A program made the position numbers and the translations under genes. Source: an uncultured Candidatus Saccharibacteria bacterium (GTDB lineage: Bacteria; Patescibacteriota; Saccharimonadia; Saccharimonadales; Saccharimonadaceae). From it: a DNA stretch of 64,000 nucleotides. Positions 18,598 to 27,939 of this stretch are shown here, in pieces. The notes beneath the pieces are model-generated. The model saw only the letters and a program-made list of their open reading frames with translations. It was not told the DNA's origin and searched no databases. Location of the stretch: NCBI GenBank assembly GCA_938030095.1, contig CALHGK010000005.1, positions 1-64,000 of the forward strand. The letters are read 5' to 3'. Position 1 is the stretch's first letter; each line of letters starts with the position of its first letter.

Positions 18598-18894
18598 AAC
18601 ACATGGGCGTGGTTGGATACAAAGCATCCAACAAATGACAATAATGCAGATTTTGCAAACAGTACATTGCCGATAATTTTAGCTCCTACGAGAAAAGTGA
18701 GGTGTGATGAAACGCTGACATTTAAATCACAAGTGTCCATTATTCTCCTTGTGTCAGCTCTTGTCTTGATTGTCATGATCACTAATCCCAAAATGTTTCA
18801 TAACATACGGTAGTCCTCTCTTATAATGCTTATTTGTATAAGCGTAAGAAAGAAGAGTAGATACTCAAAAATCCTAATATTCAGGTGTATATCC

Positions 18895-20412
18895 CTACGG
18901 ATAATTCACACCGGGCGCAGTCTTGCCGAGTAGCGTCTGTACGGTGACGAAGCGATAGCCTTGCTGCTTGAGCGTACTGAGGATGCAGGGCACGGCATTC
19001 ACAGAGGTAGGGTGGATGTCATGCATGAGGATGATAGCGCCTGGCCGCGCACCAGCAACGGCGCGATTGCAGACGATGGTGCTATTGCGATCGGCCCAGT
19101 CGCGCGTATCGATCGACCACAAGATGGAGGCCATACCGCGCTGGCGTAGTTGCTCAAGGACAACGCTATTCACTGCGCCATATGGTGGGCGCATGATGGT
19201 GGGCGCAGCACCCGCTACTTGGGTAATAGCGGTGTTGGTTCGGTCGAGCTCGCTACCGATTGCTTCGGCGCTATACTGCGGCAGAACCGGATGGCTCCAC
19301 GAGTGATTACCGAGCTGGTGACCACTGGTATGGATGCGGCGCACGACGTCAGCACGGGCTGCAACTTTGCTGCCGATCATGAAGAATGTGCCTTTTGCAC
19401 CATATTGGTCTAGGGTATCAAGCAGCTCGTTGGTGTATGGTCCAGGCCCGTCGTCGAAGGTGAGGGCGATGCAGGCTTGGGCGCAAGATCCAGAAGGTGC
19501 TGGTGCGGCTGGTGCAGGGGTAGCAATTGGCTTGGGCTGCGGCTTGGGCAGGGCAGGAATGGTGGCAATTTGCCGCGCCTGGGTGGTTTGCAGTGCGGTG
19601 AGGATGCTGGTGAAGGGGAGAGAGATCGTCATTGTGCCATACGATGACGGTACGAGCGCAGCTTGGCTAAAAGGCCAGGCAAGCGCATTGTCATTGGTGA
19701 TAATGAAGTTGGTGAGTGCGTCTTCTGTGACCATTTCGCCAAGATCGACGGCTGGCTGTTGGCGCTCGGCAATTGTGGCGGCAACGGAGCGCTGTGCAGC
19801 ATCAATGACAGTGCGGAGGTGTACAGTATTACCGCCGCCAACGAGATCGCGCAGGGTGATAGCTGTGCCGGTCTGCTTGTTGAATGTCCAAAATCGGGTA
19901 AAGCTAGCGGGGTGAGCACCGTGGGTGTCTTGGTTAGCCTGAATAATAACAGACAGGGCAGTATTGGTATTGTGGGTAATTTGGTAGCTGATTGCCTCAG
20001 TCATTGGCCGATGGAAGGTGCGGCCAGCCGCGACGCTTTGGCGAAACTCATGATCGAGCTGGTCGATGGCGCTGGCGATGGTGGTATCGATTGTGCGATT
20101 GCCCGTCAGTGGATATTCGAGCGAGACCTTTTCTTTGTTAGAAGTGCGGCTTACCAGCTTCGAGCGGATACCTTGGTAGTGCGAATCGACGAAGGAGTAT
20201 TTTTCATCTGTTTTGTCGGTTGTGCGCGCGGCTGGTGGGGAAGGCTGCGGTGCAGCAGGCCGCACCACATGGACGATAATAAGGGTAATAACGAGGCCGC
20301 ATAATGCACAGGTAAGTAGCGCAAGCAAGATAACCATGCGCCGCCGCGCTTGCGTGCAGCGCTGTTGGTGTCGCTGCAAACGCGATGCTGGTGAGGGAGA
20401 TTGACGCTCCAT
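18895..20412 (-). CDS. Membrane-anchored polysaccharide deacetylase (NodB domain) with DUF3298-like region
   Basis: Predicted to remove N-acetyl groups from cell-wall glycans. Residues about 26-50 form one membrane anchor, residues 70-280 resemble the DUF3298 region found in PdaC- and PgdA-like deacetylases, a Pro/Ala linker follows, and the NodB catalytic domain occupies about 313-500. Its motifs are complete: LTFDDGPGPY (metal and base aspartates), LGNHSWSHP (metal histidines), MRPPYG and the late LMHDIH. The extracellular enzyme could protect the cell's own wall against lysozyme or modify host glycans. Transcription probably starts at the ATG: TATACT lies exactly six bases before it on this strand. 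Confidence 0.9.
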   Translation of the reverse strand: MERQSPSPASRLQRHQQRCTQARRRMVILLALLTCALCGLVITLIIVHVVRPAAPQPSPPAARTTDKTDEKYSFVDSHYQGIRSKLVSRTSNKEKVSLEYPLTGNRTIDTTIASAIDQLDHEFRQSVAAGRTFHRPMTEAISYQITHNTNTALSVIIQANQDTHGAHPASFTRFWTFNKQTGTAITLRDLVGGGNTVHLRTVIDAAQRSVAATIAERQQPAVDLGEMVTEDALTNFIITNDNALAWPFSQAALVPSSYGTMTISLPFTSILTALQTTQARQIATIPALPKPQPKPIATPAPAAPAPSGSCAQACIALTFDDGPGPYTNELLDTLDQYGAKGTFFMIGSKVAARADVVRRIHTSGHQLGNHSWSHPVLPQYSAEAIGSELDRTNTAITQVAGAAPTIMRPPYGAVNSVVLEQLRQRGMASILWSIDTRDWADRNSTIVCNRAVAGARPGAIILMHDIHPTSVNAVPCILSTLKQQGYRFVTVQTLLGKTAPGVNYP

Positions 20413-20418
20413 ACCGCT

Positions 20419-20424
20419 AGTATA
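20419..20424 (-). promoter_or_regulatory. -10 box TATACT, leaderless promoter of the NodB gene
   Basis: On the minus strand TATACT is followed by six bases and then ATG 20412, placing the transcription start on the start codon. Confidence 0.5.
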
Positions 20425-20475
20425 GCAAAATAATGAGCATAAGCGCCATAGATATGATGATTATGCTCACACCTA

Positions 20476-20502
20476 TTGCACCAGCGCAGCCTATGGTATA
20501 AT
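20476..20502 (+). promoter_or_regulatory. Promoter of the TraG-like operon
   Basis: TTGCAC (20476-20481) and TATAAT (20497-20502) with a short 15-base spacer, 11 bases before ATG 20514, predicting a leader of only a few bases. It diverges from the NodB promoter. Confidence 0.5.
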
Positions 20503-20513
20503 TTAGGCAGAAT

Positions 20514-20942
20514 ATGGGACCACAACAGCCGCGATTCAATAGTTTTCCTGAGCAGCCTCGGGCAAACAACCAGAATATCTACCGTTCGCCAGCGCCTCAG
20601 GCGCATGAGCGGCTTCCTGCGCTCATGCCCGAGCGTCGGAGCGAGCAGCAGCCCGCTGACACGCATGAAATGATGCCGATGGTCTCGCAGAGCCTCACGC
20701 TGCCAGCTCTGCCTACCACGGTTATTGCTGCGCCACAGCCCGACCCGGATACAACCGTCACGGCTGCTCCTGCAACTGCTGCAGACGAAGATCTGATCGA
20801 GAAAGACTGGGTTATCAAGCTCAAGCAGATCATTAAGGACACTCAAGACGACCCCTATCAGCGCGAGCAGCAGGTCAGTGCTCTGCAGCGCGACTATATC
20901 TACAAACGCTATGGGCGCAAAATTGGCGCAACGGAGAACTAG
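20514..20942 (+). CDS. Proline/glutamine-rich small protein upstream of the TraG-like ATPase
   Basis: 142 residues. The first 90 are disordered and rich in Pro, Gln and Ala; the last 50 form a charged, probably helical segment (DWVIKLKQIIKDTQDDPYQREQQ) ending RYGRKIGATEN. No membrane segment is present. The stop directly abuts the ATG of the VirD4-like gene, so the two are co-transcribed and probably partners. I do not recognise a named family; a role in substrate delivery to, or assembly of, the coupling ATPase is inference. Confidence 0.7.
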   Translation: MGPQQPRFNSFPEQPRANNQNIYRSPAPQAHERLPALMPERRSEQQPADTHEMMPMVSQSLTLPALPTTVIAAPQPDPDTTVTAAPATAADEDLIEKDWVIKLKQIIKDTQDDPYQREQQVSALQRDYIYKRYGRKIGATEN

Positions 20943-23900
20943 ATGAATACCGTCACCACATTCATTATTGTTTTTGGCTCGGCTGGCCTTATTCTTATCA
21001 TCTTGTTTGTTGCCTTCATCGTCTATCGCAACAGTATGCGCGAGGCCAAGAATTACGAGCGAGGCCTCAAGATGGTGCCGATTCTTATCCATTTGCCGCC
21101 CGCTAGTGACGACATCGACGGTGGTGGGCGCGACAAGCGTGACCTCACAGAAGAAGTGCTGTCGCAGGCCCAAGTGATGTATAACATCATTGCGAGTACT
21201 AGCACTAAGGGTTTTATGAGCCGGATCTATGGGCAGCGTCATGTGTCGTTTGAGATTGTGGCGCGTGAGGGGCTGGTGTATTACTATGCAGTGGTGCCAA
21301 CAGTGCTGACGGACACAGTGCGCCAGGCAATTGCTGCAGCTTACCCATCGGCACGGCTCGAGGAGGTGTCGGAGCACTCAGTGTTTAGTAAGGTGGGCAA
21401 GGCGAGTGGGACGATTGGTGGTGAGTTTACTCTGCGCAAAGAATTTATTTACCCGATTTCCACCTATATGGAGTCTAAGCGCGATGCGTCGCGGGCGCTG
21501 CTTAATGCAGTGTCTTCGGCTGGGCGTGAAGATGGGGTGGGAATCCAATTTTTGATCCGCCCAGCGTATGAGAAGTGGACGAAGCGCTCTATCTCGGCTG
21601 CCGAGCAGATCGTCAAGAACAAGGGTGAGAAAAAGAGTAGCGGCGGCAGTGGCCTCTCGGCGCGCGATGTCATGCAGGCGCTGTGGAAGCCACCTGAGGC
21701 AAGTGACAAGAAGGAATTCCAAGCTGAGAAGCCGCTCAGTGCGGTGGAGCAGGCTAAGGTCGATGCTATCCAAGAGAAAATTCGCTACCCCGGCTATGAG
21801 GTAATGATCCGTGTGGTGGTGTCGTCCAACACAGCGGCACGCTCGCAGGTGCTGCTCAAGAATATTGTGGCAGCGTTTGCACTGTTTGATTCGCCGAGCT
21901 TTAACGGCTTTAAGTTTCACCTTACTAAGAATGTCGATGAGCTCGCGACAGCCTTTATCTTTCGATTTTTCCCGCAGGCGAATAGCCGCGATATTCTCAA
22001 CTCAGTAGAGCTTGCAACTCTCTTCCATTTGCCAGACCAAAATAGCATTCCTACCTCACAGGTCAAGCGCCAGATGAGCAAGCAAGTCGACGGCCCAACA
22101 GAGGTGATGGAGACGGGGCTGTTGCTCGGCTACAATGAGTTCCGCGGCGTGCGTAAGCCGATTCGCCTGGCAGATAAAGATCGCCGGCGTCACATCCATA
22201 TCATTGGTCAGACGGGTGTGGGTAAGTCGGTCTTGCAGGAGAATTTGGCCTACCAGGATATGCTGGCAGGGCGGGGTTTTGCCTTGGTTGATCCACACGG
22301 TGACTTAGCTGAGGCATTGCTTGCCAAGGTGCCGCGTGATCGGGTGGAGGATATTGTCTATTTCGACCCAGGTGATATGAGCAACCCGATTGGTCTTAAT
22401 ATGTTTGAGTTTGATCACCCCGACCAAAAGGACTTCTTGGTGCAGGAGGCGATTAACATGCTCTATGGCTTGTACGACCCAGGCCACACCGGTATCGTTG
22501 GGCCACGCCTCGAGCACATCTTCCGTAACTGTGCGTTGCTGCTGATGGCTGATCCTGCAGGCGGGACGTTTGTTGATGTGCCAAAGCTGCTGGTGGATGA
22601 GCAATTTCGTAATGCTAAGCTCAAATACGTGACGGACCGGCAGGTGCTCGACTTTTGGACCAAAGAGTTCCCAGCCTCGCAGCGCTCTAATGAAGCCGGT
22701 GACTTGATTAGCTGGGTGATCTCTAAGTTTGGCCCATTCATCAGCAACGATGCAATGCGTAATATTATTGGTCAGACTAAGAGTGGCTTTAATTTCCCTG
22801 AGATTATGAATAACAACAAGATTTTGCTTGTTAACCTCTCCAAAGGTAAGATGGGTGATCTCAACTCGAAGTTGCTTGGTATTATCTTTGTCATGAAGTT
22901 CCAGGCGGCTGCGATGGCCCGGGCTAATATCCCTGAGCACGAGCGCAAGGACTTTACACTCTACGTTGACGAGTTCCAGAACTTTGCCACCGATAGCTTC
23001 GAGACGATCCTTAGTGAGGCGCGTAAGTATCGCTTGAGTTTGGTCTTGGCCAACCAGTTTATGACGCAGCTCAAGGAAGAACTGCGCGAGGCGATCCTTG
23101 GTAACGTTGGTACAACCATCACCGGCCGAATTGGTACGACTGATGCAGAGATCATGGTCAAGCGCTACACGCCTGTCTTTACTGCTGAGGACTTGACCAA
23201 ACTGCCAAACTTCGAGTCCGTCTGTGTGGCGCAGATTAATGGCACACCATCGGCACCATTTAGCATGGCGTGGATTCCGCCAATGGGCGAGCCAAACCAG
23301 CAATTGAGTGGTGCTCTCAAGAAACTCTCGGCCGCGAAGTACGGCCGGCCACGCGACCAAGTTGAGCGCGATATAGCTGCCCGTATTAGTGTGCAGCAGC
23401 CCAGCCAGCCAGCAGCTGGAGCAGGGCGCCCAGGGGGTGCAGCTGGAGCTGGCGGTGGGTCGTCCTTCCTCGATGAATGGCTAGCTAAGCGTAAGCAGAT
23501 GAATGCAAAGAAACCGCAATCGGCGGCAGCACCATCAAGCGCACAAACATCTCGGCCCGGTAGCCCGGCTGCTCAACCAGCTCGGCCACAAACCGCGCCA
23601 GCTTCCTCAGCTCAGCCATTGCGTGCCCAGCCAGCCGCGCCATCGGCTTCTTCGCCCTTCCAAGCGCCACAGCCAGTTGGTGCTCCTCGCACTATGCCAA
23701 ATCCAAGCATGTCATCTCCATCGTCGGCTGCTCAGCCTGCTTCACCGCCATCACCAGCAGTGCAGGATGCGCTTGATAGGGCACGCCATGCTGCGCGGCC
23801 CAATATCCTTGGCGGCCAGCAGGCCGAGGCGCGTGCCCAGTCTGCTCCACCAGCCGCACCATCGCCCACTCCCGAGCCAGCCATGCCATCACCAGAAGAG

Positions 23901-23993
23901 CTGGAGCGTGAAGCTTTGCGTCGCCAAGGCACTCTCAACACGCATGGCGACCTGAGTGGCGAACCACAGGAAGTGTCGATTAAGCTGCATTGA
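20943..23993 (+). CDS. VirD4/TraG-like type IV secretion or conjugation ATPase
   Basis: 1016 residues. One N-terminal membrane helix (residues about 7-28) is followed by a long region and a TraG/TraD-type ATPase core. Walker A is HIIGQTGVGKSVLQENLAYQ (about residue 420), then VDPHGDLAEALL; Walker B is LYVDEFQNFA (about residue 670), followed by EARKYRLSLVLANQFM and TTITGRIGTTDAEIM. The last 200 residues are low-complexity Ala/Pro/Ser/Gln. Coupling proteins of this type feed DNA or proteins to type IV secretion channels; no other channel gene is recognisable in the window, so the rest of the machinery must be elsewhere or absent. Confidence 0.88.
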   Translation: MNTVTTFIIVFGSAGLILIILFVAFIVYRNSMREAKNYERGLKMVPILIHLPPASDDIDGGGRDKRDLTEEVLSQAQVMYNIIASTSTKGFMSRIYGQRHVSFEIVAREGLVYYYAVVPTVLTDTVRQAIAAAYPSARLEEVSEHSVFSKVGKASGTIGGEFTLRKEFIYPISTYMESKRDASRALLNAVSSAGREDGVGIQFLIRPAYEKWTKRSISAAEQIVKNKGEKKSSGGSGLSARDVMQALWKPPEASDKKEFQAEKPLSAVEQAKVDAIQEKIRYPGYEVMIRVVVSSNTAARSQVLLKNIVAAFALFDSPSFNGFKFHLTKNVDELATAFIFRFFPQANSRDILNSVELATLFHLPDQNSIPTSQVKRQMSKQVDGPTEVMETGLLLGYNEFRGVRKPIRLADKDRRRHIHIIGQTGVGKSVLQENLAYQDMLAGRGFALVDPHGDLAEALLAKVPRDRVEDIVYFDPGDMSNPIGLNMFEFDHPDQKDFLVQEAINMLYGLYDPGHTGIVGPRLEHIFRNCALLLMADPAGGTFVDVPKLLVDEQFRNAKLKYVTDRQVLDFWTKEFPASQRSNEAGDLISWVISKFGPFISNDAMRNIIGQTKSGFNFPEIMNNNKILLVNLSKGKMGDLNSKLLGIIFVMKFQAAAMARANIPEHERKDFTLYVDEFQNFATDSFETILSEARKYRLSLVLANQFMTQLKEELREAILGNVGTTITGRIGTTDAEIMVKRYTPVFTAEDLTKLPNFESVCVAQINGTPSAPFSMAWIPPMGEPNQQLSGALKKLSAAKYGRPRDQVERDIAARISVQQPSQPAAGAGRPGGAAGAGGGSSFLDEWLAKRKQMNAKKPQSAAAPSSAQTSRPGSPAAQPARPQTAPASSAQPLRAQPAAPSASSPFQAPQPVGAPRTMPNPSMSSPSSAAQPASPPSPAVQDALDRARHAARPNILGGQQAEARAQSAPPAAPSPTPEPAMPSPEELEREALRRQGTLNTHGDLSGEPQEVSIKLH

Positions 23994-24042
23994 TAAGCGC
24001 TTAATACAGGTGATAGAGAACACTAGCGGCAAGCATAACATT

Positions 24043-24071
24043 TTGACGTTCGTTATTGTGCGTATTATACT
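24043..24071 (+). promoter_or_regulatory. Strong leaderless promoter for the 24078 gene
   Basis: TTGACG (24043-24048), 17-base spacer, TATACT (24066-24071), then six bases and ATG 24078. This is the clearest example in the window of a consensus promoter whose predicted start site coincides with the start codon. Confidence 0.65.
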
Positions 24072-24077
24072 CAGTCT

Positions 24078-24554
24078 ATGAAAACTCATTACGTCTTAAA
24101 AAAATTGATCCAGGGGCGACGGTATGTCGGCGACGATTGGGAACTGGATTCTGATAACATAACGTGCCGAAACAAGCTCACATCTGCGACAACAACATTC
24201 GGTACTGACGACACATGCCCTTGGTGTATTGAACTTGGAGTAGAACGGATACTTCCGCGTGAGGCGGGCGTGCCCACTCCCTACCCAATAGAGGGTGGTC
24301 GTTACGTACTTACTGTATGTTCACCCTCGTTCGTTGATGATCCACGGGGTAAGTGGTATTTTGAAGATGACGATGAAGCAAAGCCTCTGATTATGAATAC
24401 GCTTGACTACGACGTCATCACTGAGTTTGTTGAAACAAAATTAAAGGAGTATACGTTCACATCCACACCTGACGATCCGTATGGAGACGATGTCGAATTT
24501 CGTAATGTCACAAAGCACTGGCTTTATGATGCCGACTGGGATGATTACCACTAA
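24078..24554 (+). CDS. Unknown acidic protein (158 aa)
   Basis: Soluble, acidic protein without membrane segments. It has a CPWC motif (DDTCPWCIELG, near residue 50) of the CxxC type seen in zinc-binding or thioredoxin-like proteins, and an unusually Asp/Glu-rich second half ending WLYDADWDDYH. I do not recognise a family. It has its own strong leaderless promoter and stands alone between the secretion ATPase gene and another orphan of equal length, so it may be expressed cargo rather than part of the secretion operon. Confidence 0.65.
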   Translation: MKTHYVLKKLIQGRRYVGDDWELDSDNITCRNKLTSATTTFGTDDTCPWCIELGVERILPREAGVPTPYPIEGGRYVLTVCSPSFVDDPRGKWYFEDDDEAKPLIMNTLDYDVITEFVETKLKEYTFTSTPDDPYGDDVEFRNVTKHWLYDADWDDYH

Positions 24555-24786
24555 TGGATTTTCGCTATTTTCATTCGCATGTAGTGATAGTAGCTGAGGG
24601 ATCTGAGAGTGGGTAACGGAAAGGGTTACTTGTTGTCTGTTTGCTCTAAGGATGAGTTATTTCGCTCCAGTGACCTCAGTAGTGGGCCTTATGAATTGTT
24701 AATTTATACTAGGTCTATTCAACTAAGATATCAATATGATATACAATGAATTAATCAAATAATCTTAAATACGTTATGGAGCACCT

Positions 24787-25263
24787 ATGGCGATAAAAAT
24801 AGATGGAGATATTAACCAGTACATCAAACTAGTCGGACAGAGCGGAGAGACAGTCAAGGCGGAAGTGCAACGCATTATTGACAAACTAGGTTGCACTCCT
24901 GTCATCCGAGAAGTCAACAAGGAATTTCTCGGGTACGGTTCAAGCAAATCATTCTGGTTACTGCATGATGCAGGTGTAGAGTTTCATTGGGAAAATGACA
25001 CGCTTACAGCAGTAGCGCTATACACTCTACCAAGTAGCTCGTCTGTTTCGGAATACAAACCCTATACAGATTCTCTATTTATCAATTTCTCTAACACCGA
25101 TACGCGCGACAAGATTATTCAACATCTCGGCACACCACCAAGAGAAGGAGAGTGGAAACGCTCTTGGATCTGCTACGACAATCTCAATAACACTTGGACA
25201 AATTTTGAGTTTGATAATACGCTGCATTTGCGAGCGGTGATGGTTTGCACGCCTATAGAATAG
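24787..25263 (+). CDS. Unknown protein (158 aa), immunity-protein-like
   Basis: Soluble protein with a GGAGCACC ribosome-binding site just before ATG 24787. The central part alternates aromatic beta-strand-like stretches (VEFHWENDTLTAVALYTLP) and the C-terminal part reads RDKIIQHLGTPPREGEW followed by WICYDN and FEFDN. This pattern resembles small immunity-type proteins of polymorphic toxin systems, but I cannot assign a family and no toxin gene is visible next to it. The 240 bases after it hold no gene that I can support. Confidence 0.6.
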   Translation: MAIKIDGDINQYIKLVGQSGETVKAEVQRIIDKLGCTPVIREVNKEFLGYGSSKSFWLLHDAGVEFHWENDTLTAVALYTLPSSSSVSEYKPYTDSLFINFSNTDTRDKIIQHLGTPPREGEWKRSWICYDNLNNTWTNFEFDNTLHLRAVMVCTPIE

Positions 25264-25506
25264 TCAGCTCATCTATCCTTCGCCAAGATGCTGCATATAT
25301 ATGCTCTACATGCTCGTTAGCAACTCCGACAGTGGTATCGTTCGCTCATGACATACGTAGCAACCGTCGCTTAAGTACTGCTCTCTAGTCCGAGCGACTC
25401 CCTTAGAACATTGACGTTTTATCAATAGAGCACCATTCATATGCGAAGCACAAGTCCTAAGCGGTTGAATCATGTGGCTGAGCGAGCAGAGCTCTACAGA
25501 GGCAGG

Positions 25507-26133
25507 CTACACATTGCGTCGACCGAGCATCATTATGCGCACAAAGTCGAAGGCGAGGCCGCAGAGCCAGCCGAGAGCGAAGGCAGCGATGGATTCGGCA
25601 CCGGAGAGTGGATAGCCGTTGAAGCGGGCAATGAGGTAGATGGCTAGAGTGAGCACGAAGGCGGCGATGGCACCAGAAAGCAGCGCGTTGGGCCGGGCAA
25701 CGGTGTTGCCAGTGACTTCGCTTGCCTTCTCGATGGCTGGGTTGTGGATGACCTTGCTAAAGGCGCGGCTCGAGGGCGAGAGCTGGGATTGGACAGCTGC
25801 CATGGTTTTGTCGAAGCGTTCTTGCTGAGCAGCGGGGCTGGTTTGGCGTTGGCGCTCGGCGCGCTGCTGCTCGCGGGTTTCGCGCTGGCGGCGCTCGGCT
25901 TCGGCAGTGGCTCGTTCTTGCTCAGCAGCTTGCTCGTAGACTTGCTCAGCTTCGTGGCGAGCAGTTTGGAGGGCCTCGTGTTGCTGACGCATTTCGCCCT
26001 GGAGGCTGGGGTGCTCAAGCTGGCGATGCTCACCAGATTGGCGCAGGGCGGTTAGCTGCTCAGCACGTGATTGCTCGATGGTTTGCTCGGTGTGGCGCTC
26101 GGGTTGGCGCTTGGTGGTAAATCGTTCTGCCAT
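25507..26133 (-). CDS. Coiled-coil protein with two C-terminal membrane helices
   Basis: 208 residues. Residues about 10-110 are almost entirely Glu, Gln, Arg and Ala and predict a long charged helix or coiled coil (EQVYEQAAEQERATAEAERR). Two hydrophobic helices follow near residues 150-168 and 178-198. The ribosome-binding site AAGGAGAAACC lies just before the ATG. It follows the LPHTG surface protein in the same direction with a 14-base gap and is likely co-transcribed. No family recognised; a cytoplasmic or envelope tether is plausible. Confidence 0.7.
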   Translation of the reverse strand: MAERFTTKRQPERHTEQTIEQSRAEQLTALRQSGEHRQLEHPSLQGEMRQQHEALQTARHEAEQVYEQAAEQERATAEAERRQRETREQQRAERQRQTSPAAQQERFDKTMAAVQSQLSPSSRAFSKVIHNPAIEKASEVTGNTVARPNALLSGAIAAFVLTLAIYLIARFNGYPLSGAESIAAFALGWLCGLAFDFVRIMMLGRRNV

Positions 26134-26147
26134 TGGTTTCTCCTTGG

Positions 26148-27767
26148 TTAGATTGTTCCGGCGTTAAAGTTGCGGCGCACGAGGCGGATCTCGGTGCTGA
26201 GCTGGCGCGAGCGAGCGTAGAAGAATACCACCACTGCAAGGACGATGCCGGCAAAGATGATATTCTCACTGCTACCGGTGTGAGGCAGTTCCGTCACGAC
26301 TTGCTCGACGACGCGCTTCTCGGCGGGGCAGTCTACCTTAGTGCTGAGTGTGTTGCCAAAGGTGTTGTCGATGCGGCAATCGTAGGAGGTTGCGTTGCTG
26401 GTGCCGGTGCCCATTGAAGGAATGTGGTCTTTGAGCTGGACGGTAAATTGCCGCTCTTGGCTCTCGCCTGGTTTGATCTCCACAGCTGGCCAGCTGAGGA
26501 TGGTTGCATCGATGCTGGCGCTTTGGTTGGTGTCTTTGGCAAGTGTGCCGCCACCAGCGTCAACGACCGTAGCGTATTGGAGGACATCACCGAGGTTGTC
26601 GCTAAAGGTGAATTTCTCGGCGTTGAGGCCTTTGTTGGTGACGCTAAGCTTATAGGTAATGCGGTCGTGGGCTTTGGCGGTGACGGTGGTCGTCTCAGCA
26701 CTGTTTTGGGTGAGGTTGTGGCCACTCTTGGTCTGGACAAATTTAGCAGCGCAGGTTTTGTCTTCGAGCCAGAGGGTGCTGTTGCCTGGGCAAGGTTGGC
26801 AGCGGGCATCATCTTTGAGCAGGGTAGGATTGACCGGGCAGCGGGCGGGTGCAGCGATGACAAAGGTCTTGGCGCAGGCTTCGTTGGTGCGGTCGCCCAG
26901 AGAGGTCTTGACAGTGAGGACGACGCGGTACGAGCCAGGCGTTTTCTCGCTGTAGCTGACGGTAGGCGTACTGCTCTCGAGTGTTTTAGCGAGCTTGCCA
27001 TCGCGATAGACTTGGAAGACATAGCCAGTGATGGTAGCACCATGCTGGGCAGATGCCGCAGCGGTGAATTGGTAGGTGGTGTCGTTTTTGTTGATGGCGA
27101 GGCCGCTACAGCTTGCCACTGGTGTTGGCTTGATGACGGATGGCGGCGTGCTGCAGTTTGGATAGGTACCGACCTGGCCGGGTGGGCAGACAGGTGCTGG
27201 TGGCACTGTCTGGGTAATGAGGTTACCACAGTTGAGCATAATGGCGAACCAACCAAACTTTGCTGAGTGGCCAACGAATGCCCGGTAGGTGAAATTCCCC
27301 CACAAGTGATGTGGTCGGTAGTAGAAGTTGCGCATTCCACCTTGCGCTGCCTTCACAGAGTATACGCCTTCGCCCTGAGCGGCACTAAAGTGCGGTGTCA
27401 TCCCCCATGAGTAGGTGCTCTCGGTGCTGCGCCGGGTCTCCAGGCGAGTTGTCGCTTGCTGTAGCTCGGCACGAGTAATGCCGATGGTGCTGTAGAGGTC
27501 ACGGATGTTGTTGGTGTTGGCGTCGTAATGAGCCATGAGCTGCGAGCCATTGCTAATACCGCCGTAGATCATATCGCTTGGGTCGGCGGCGTTAGCCGAT
27601 TCTGGTGGTGCAAGCAGTGTAAAAGACTGCACGACGAGCGCCAGCACAGTGAAGATCAGCCCCAAGCGACGCGTTGCTTCTTCTTTGCGCAAACGCTTCG
27701 CATAGAAGCCCAGTTGGCCGACGATCGCCGGGCTGAGCGATAAGTTTGATACGAGTTTCCGAAACAT
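26148..27767 (-). CDS. Surface protein with DUF11-like domain and LPHTG C-terminal anchor
   Basis: 539 residues from ATG 27767, chosen because GGGGG lies nine bases before it; the frame could open at 27842. A hydrophobic segment ending ESANAADP looks like a signal peptide. The middle holds PKD/Ig-like beta stretches with several cysteines; a later DUF11-type domain is seen as ITYKLSVTNKGLNAEKFTFSDNLGDVL and LKPGE-type turn KPGESQERQFTV. The C-terminus has LPHTG, a hydrophobic helix and a basic tail, as in sortase substrates, although the tail here is longer than usual. It is probably a cell-surface adhesin or pilin-like protein. No sortase gene is in the window. Confidence 0.8.
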   Translation of the reverse strand: MFRKLVSNLSLSPAIVGQLGFYAKRLRKEEATRRLGLIFTVLALVVQSFTLLAPPESANAADPSDMIYGGISNGSQLMAHYDANTNNIRDLYSTIGITRAELQQATTRLETRRSTESTYSWGMTPHFSAAQGEGVYSVKAAQGGMRNFYYRPHHLWGNFTYRAFVGHSAKFGWFAIMLNCGNLITQTVPPAPVCPPGQVGTYPNCSTPPSVIKPTPVASCSGLAINKNDTTYQFTAAASAQHGATITGYVFQVYRDGKLAKTLESSTPTVSYSEKTPGSYRVVLTVKTSLGDRTNEACAKTFVIAAPARCPVNPTLLKDDARCQPCPGNSTLWLEDKTCAAKFVQTKSGHNLTQNSAETTTVTAKAHDRITYKLSVTNKGLNAEKFTFSDNLGDVLQYATVVDAGGGTLAKDTNQSASIDATILSWPAVEIKPGESQERQFTVQLKDHIPSMGTGTSNATSYDCRIDNTFGNTLSTKVDCPAEKRVVEQVVTELPHTGSSENIIFAGIVLAVVVFFYARSRQLSTEIRLVRRNFNAGTI

Positions 27768-27902
27768 GATGTACCCCCATAGACCATCGATGTTAGCTAA
27801 ATGTTCTATGTATATTCTAGCAATGTGTTGCACGAAATGCAATTGTTTATTGGTTGTGCTTACTGATATATGATGCAGAACCTGTGATACAGCTCGTCTT
27901 AT

Positions 27903-27932
27903 TTGACAATAAGCCCCAATTTAGAGAATAAT
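27903..27932 (+). promoter_or_regulatory. Promoter of the helix-hairpin-helix gene
   Basis: TTGACA (27903-27908), 18-base spacer, AATAAT (27927-27932), seven bases before ATG 27940; predicted to give a leaderless transcript. Confidence 0.45.
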
Positions 27933-27939
27933 ATGGAAT

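Noticed and set aside
18613..18813. 66-codon plus-strand frame with hydrophobic C-terminus, TTG start
   Set aside because: No ribosome-binding site or -10 box at a useful distance, and a competing minus-strand frame; too weak to list as a gene.
20151..21377. 408-codon minus-strand frame
   Set aside because: It lies opposite the TraG-like gene and its partner and the NodB gene N-terminus; the peptide is rich in His, Cys, Arg and Leu without domain signals, typical of an antisense shadow.
22305..23360. 351-codon minus-strand frame
   Set aside because: Fully antisense to the ATPase core of the VirD4-like gene, whose motifs are intact; no start signals.
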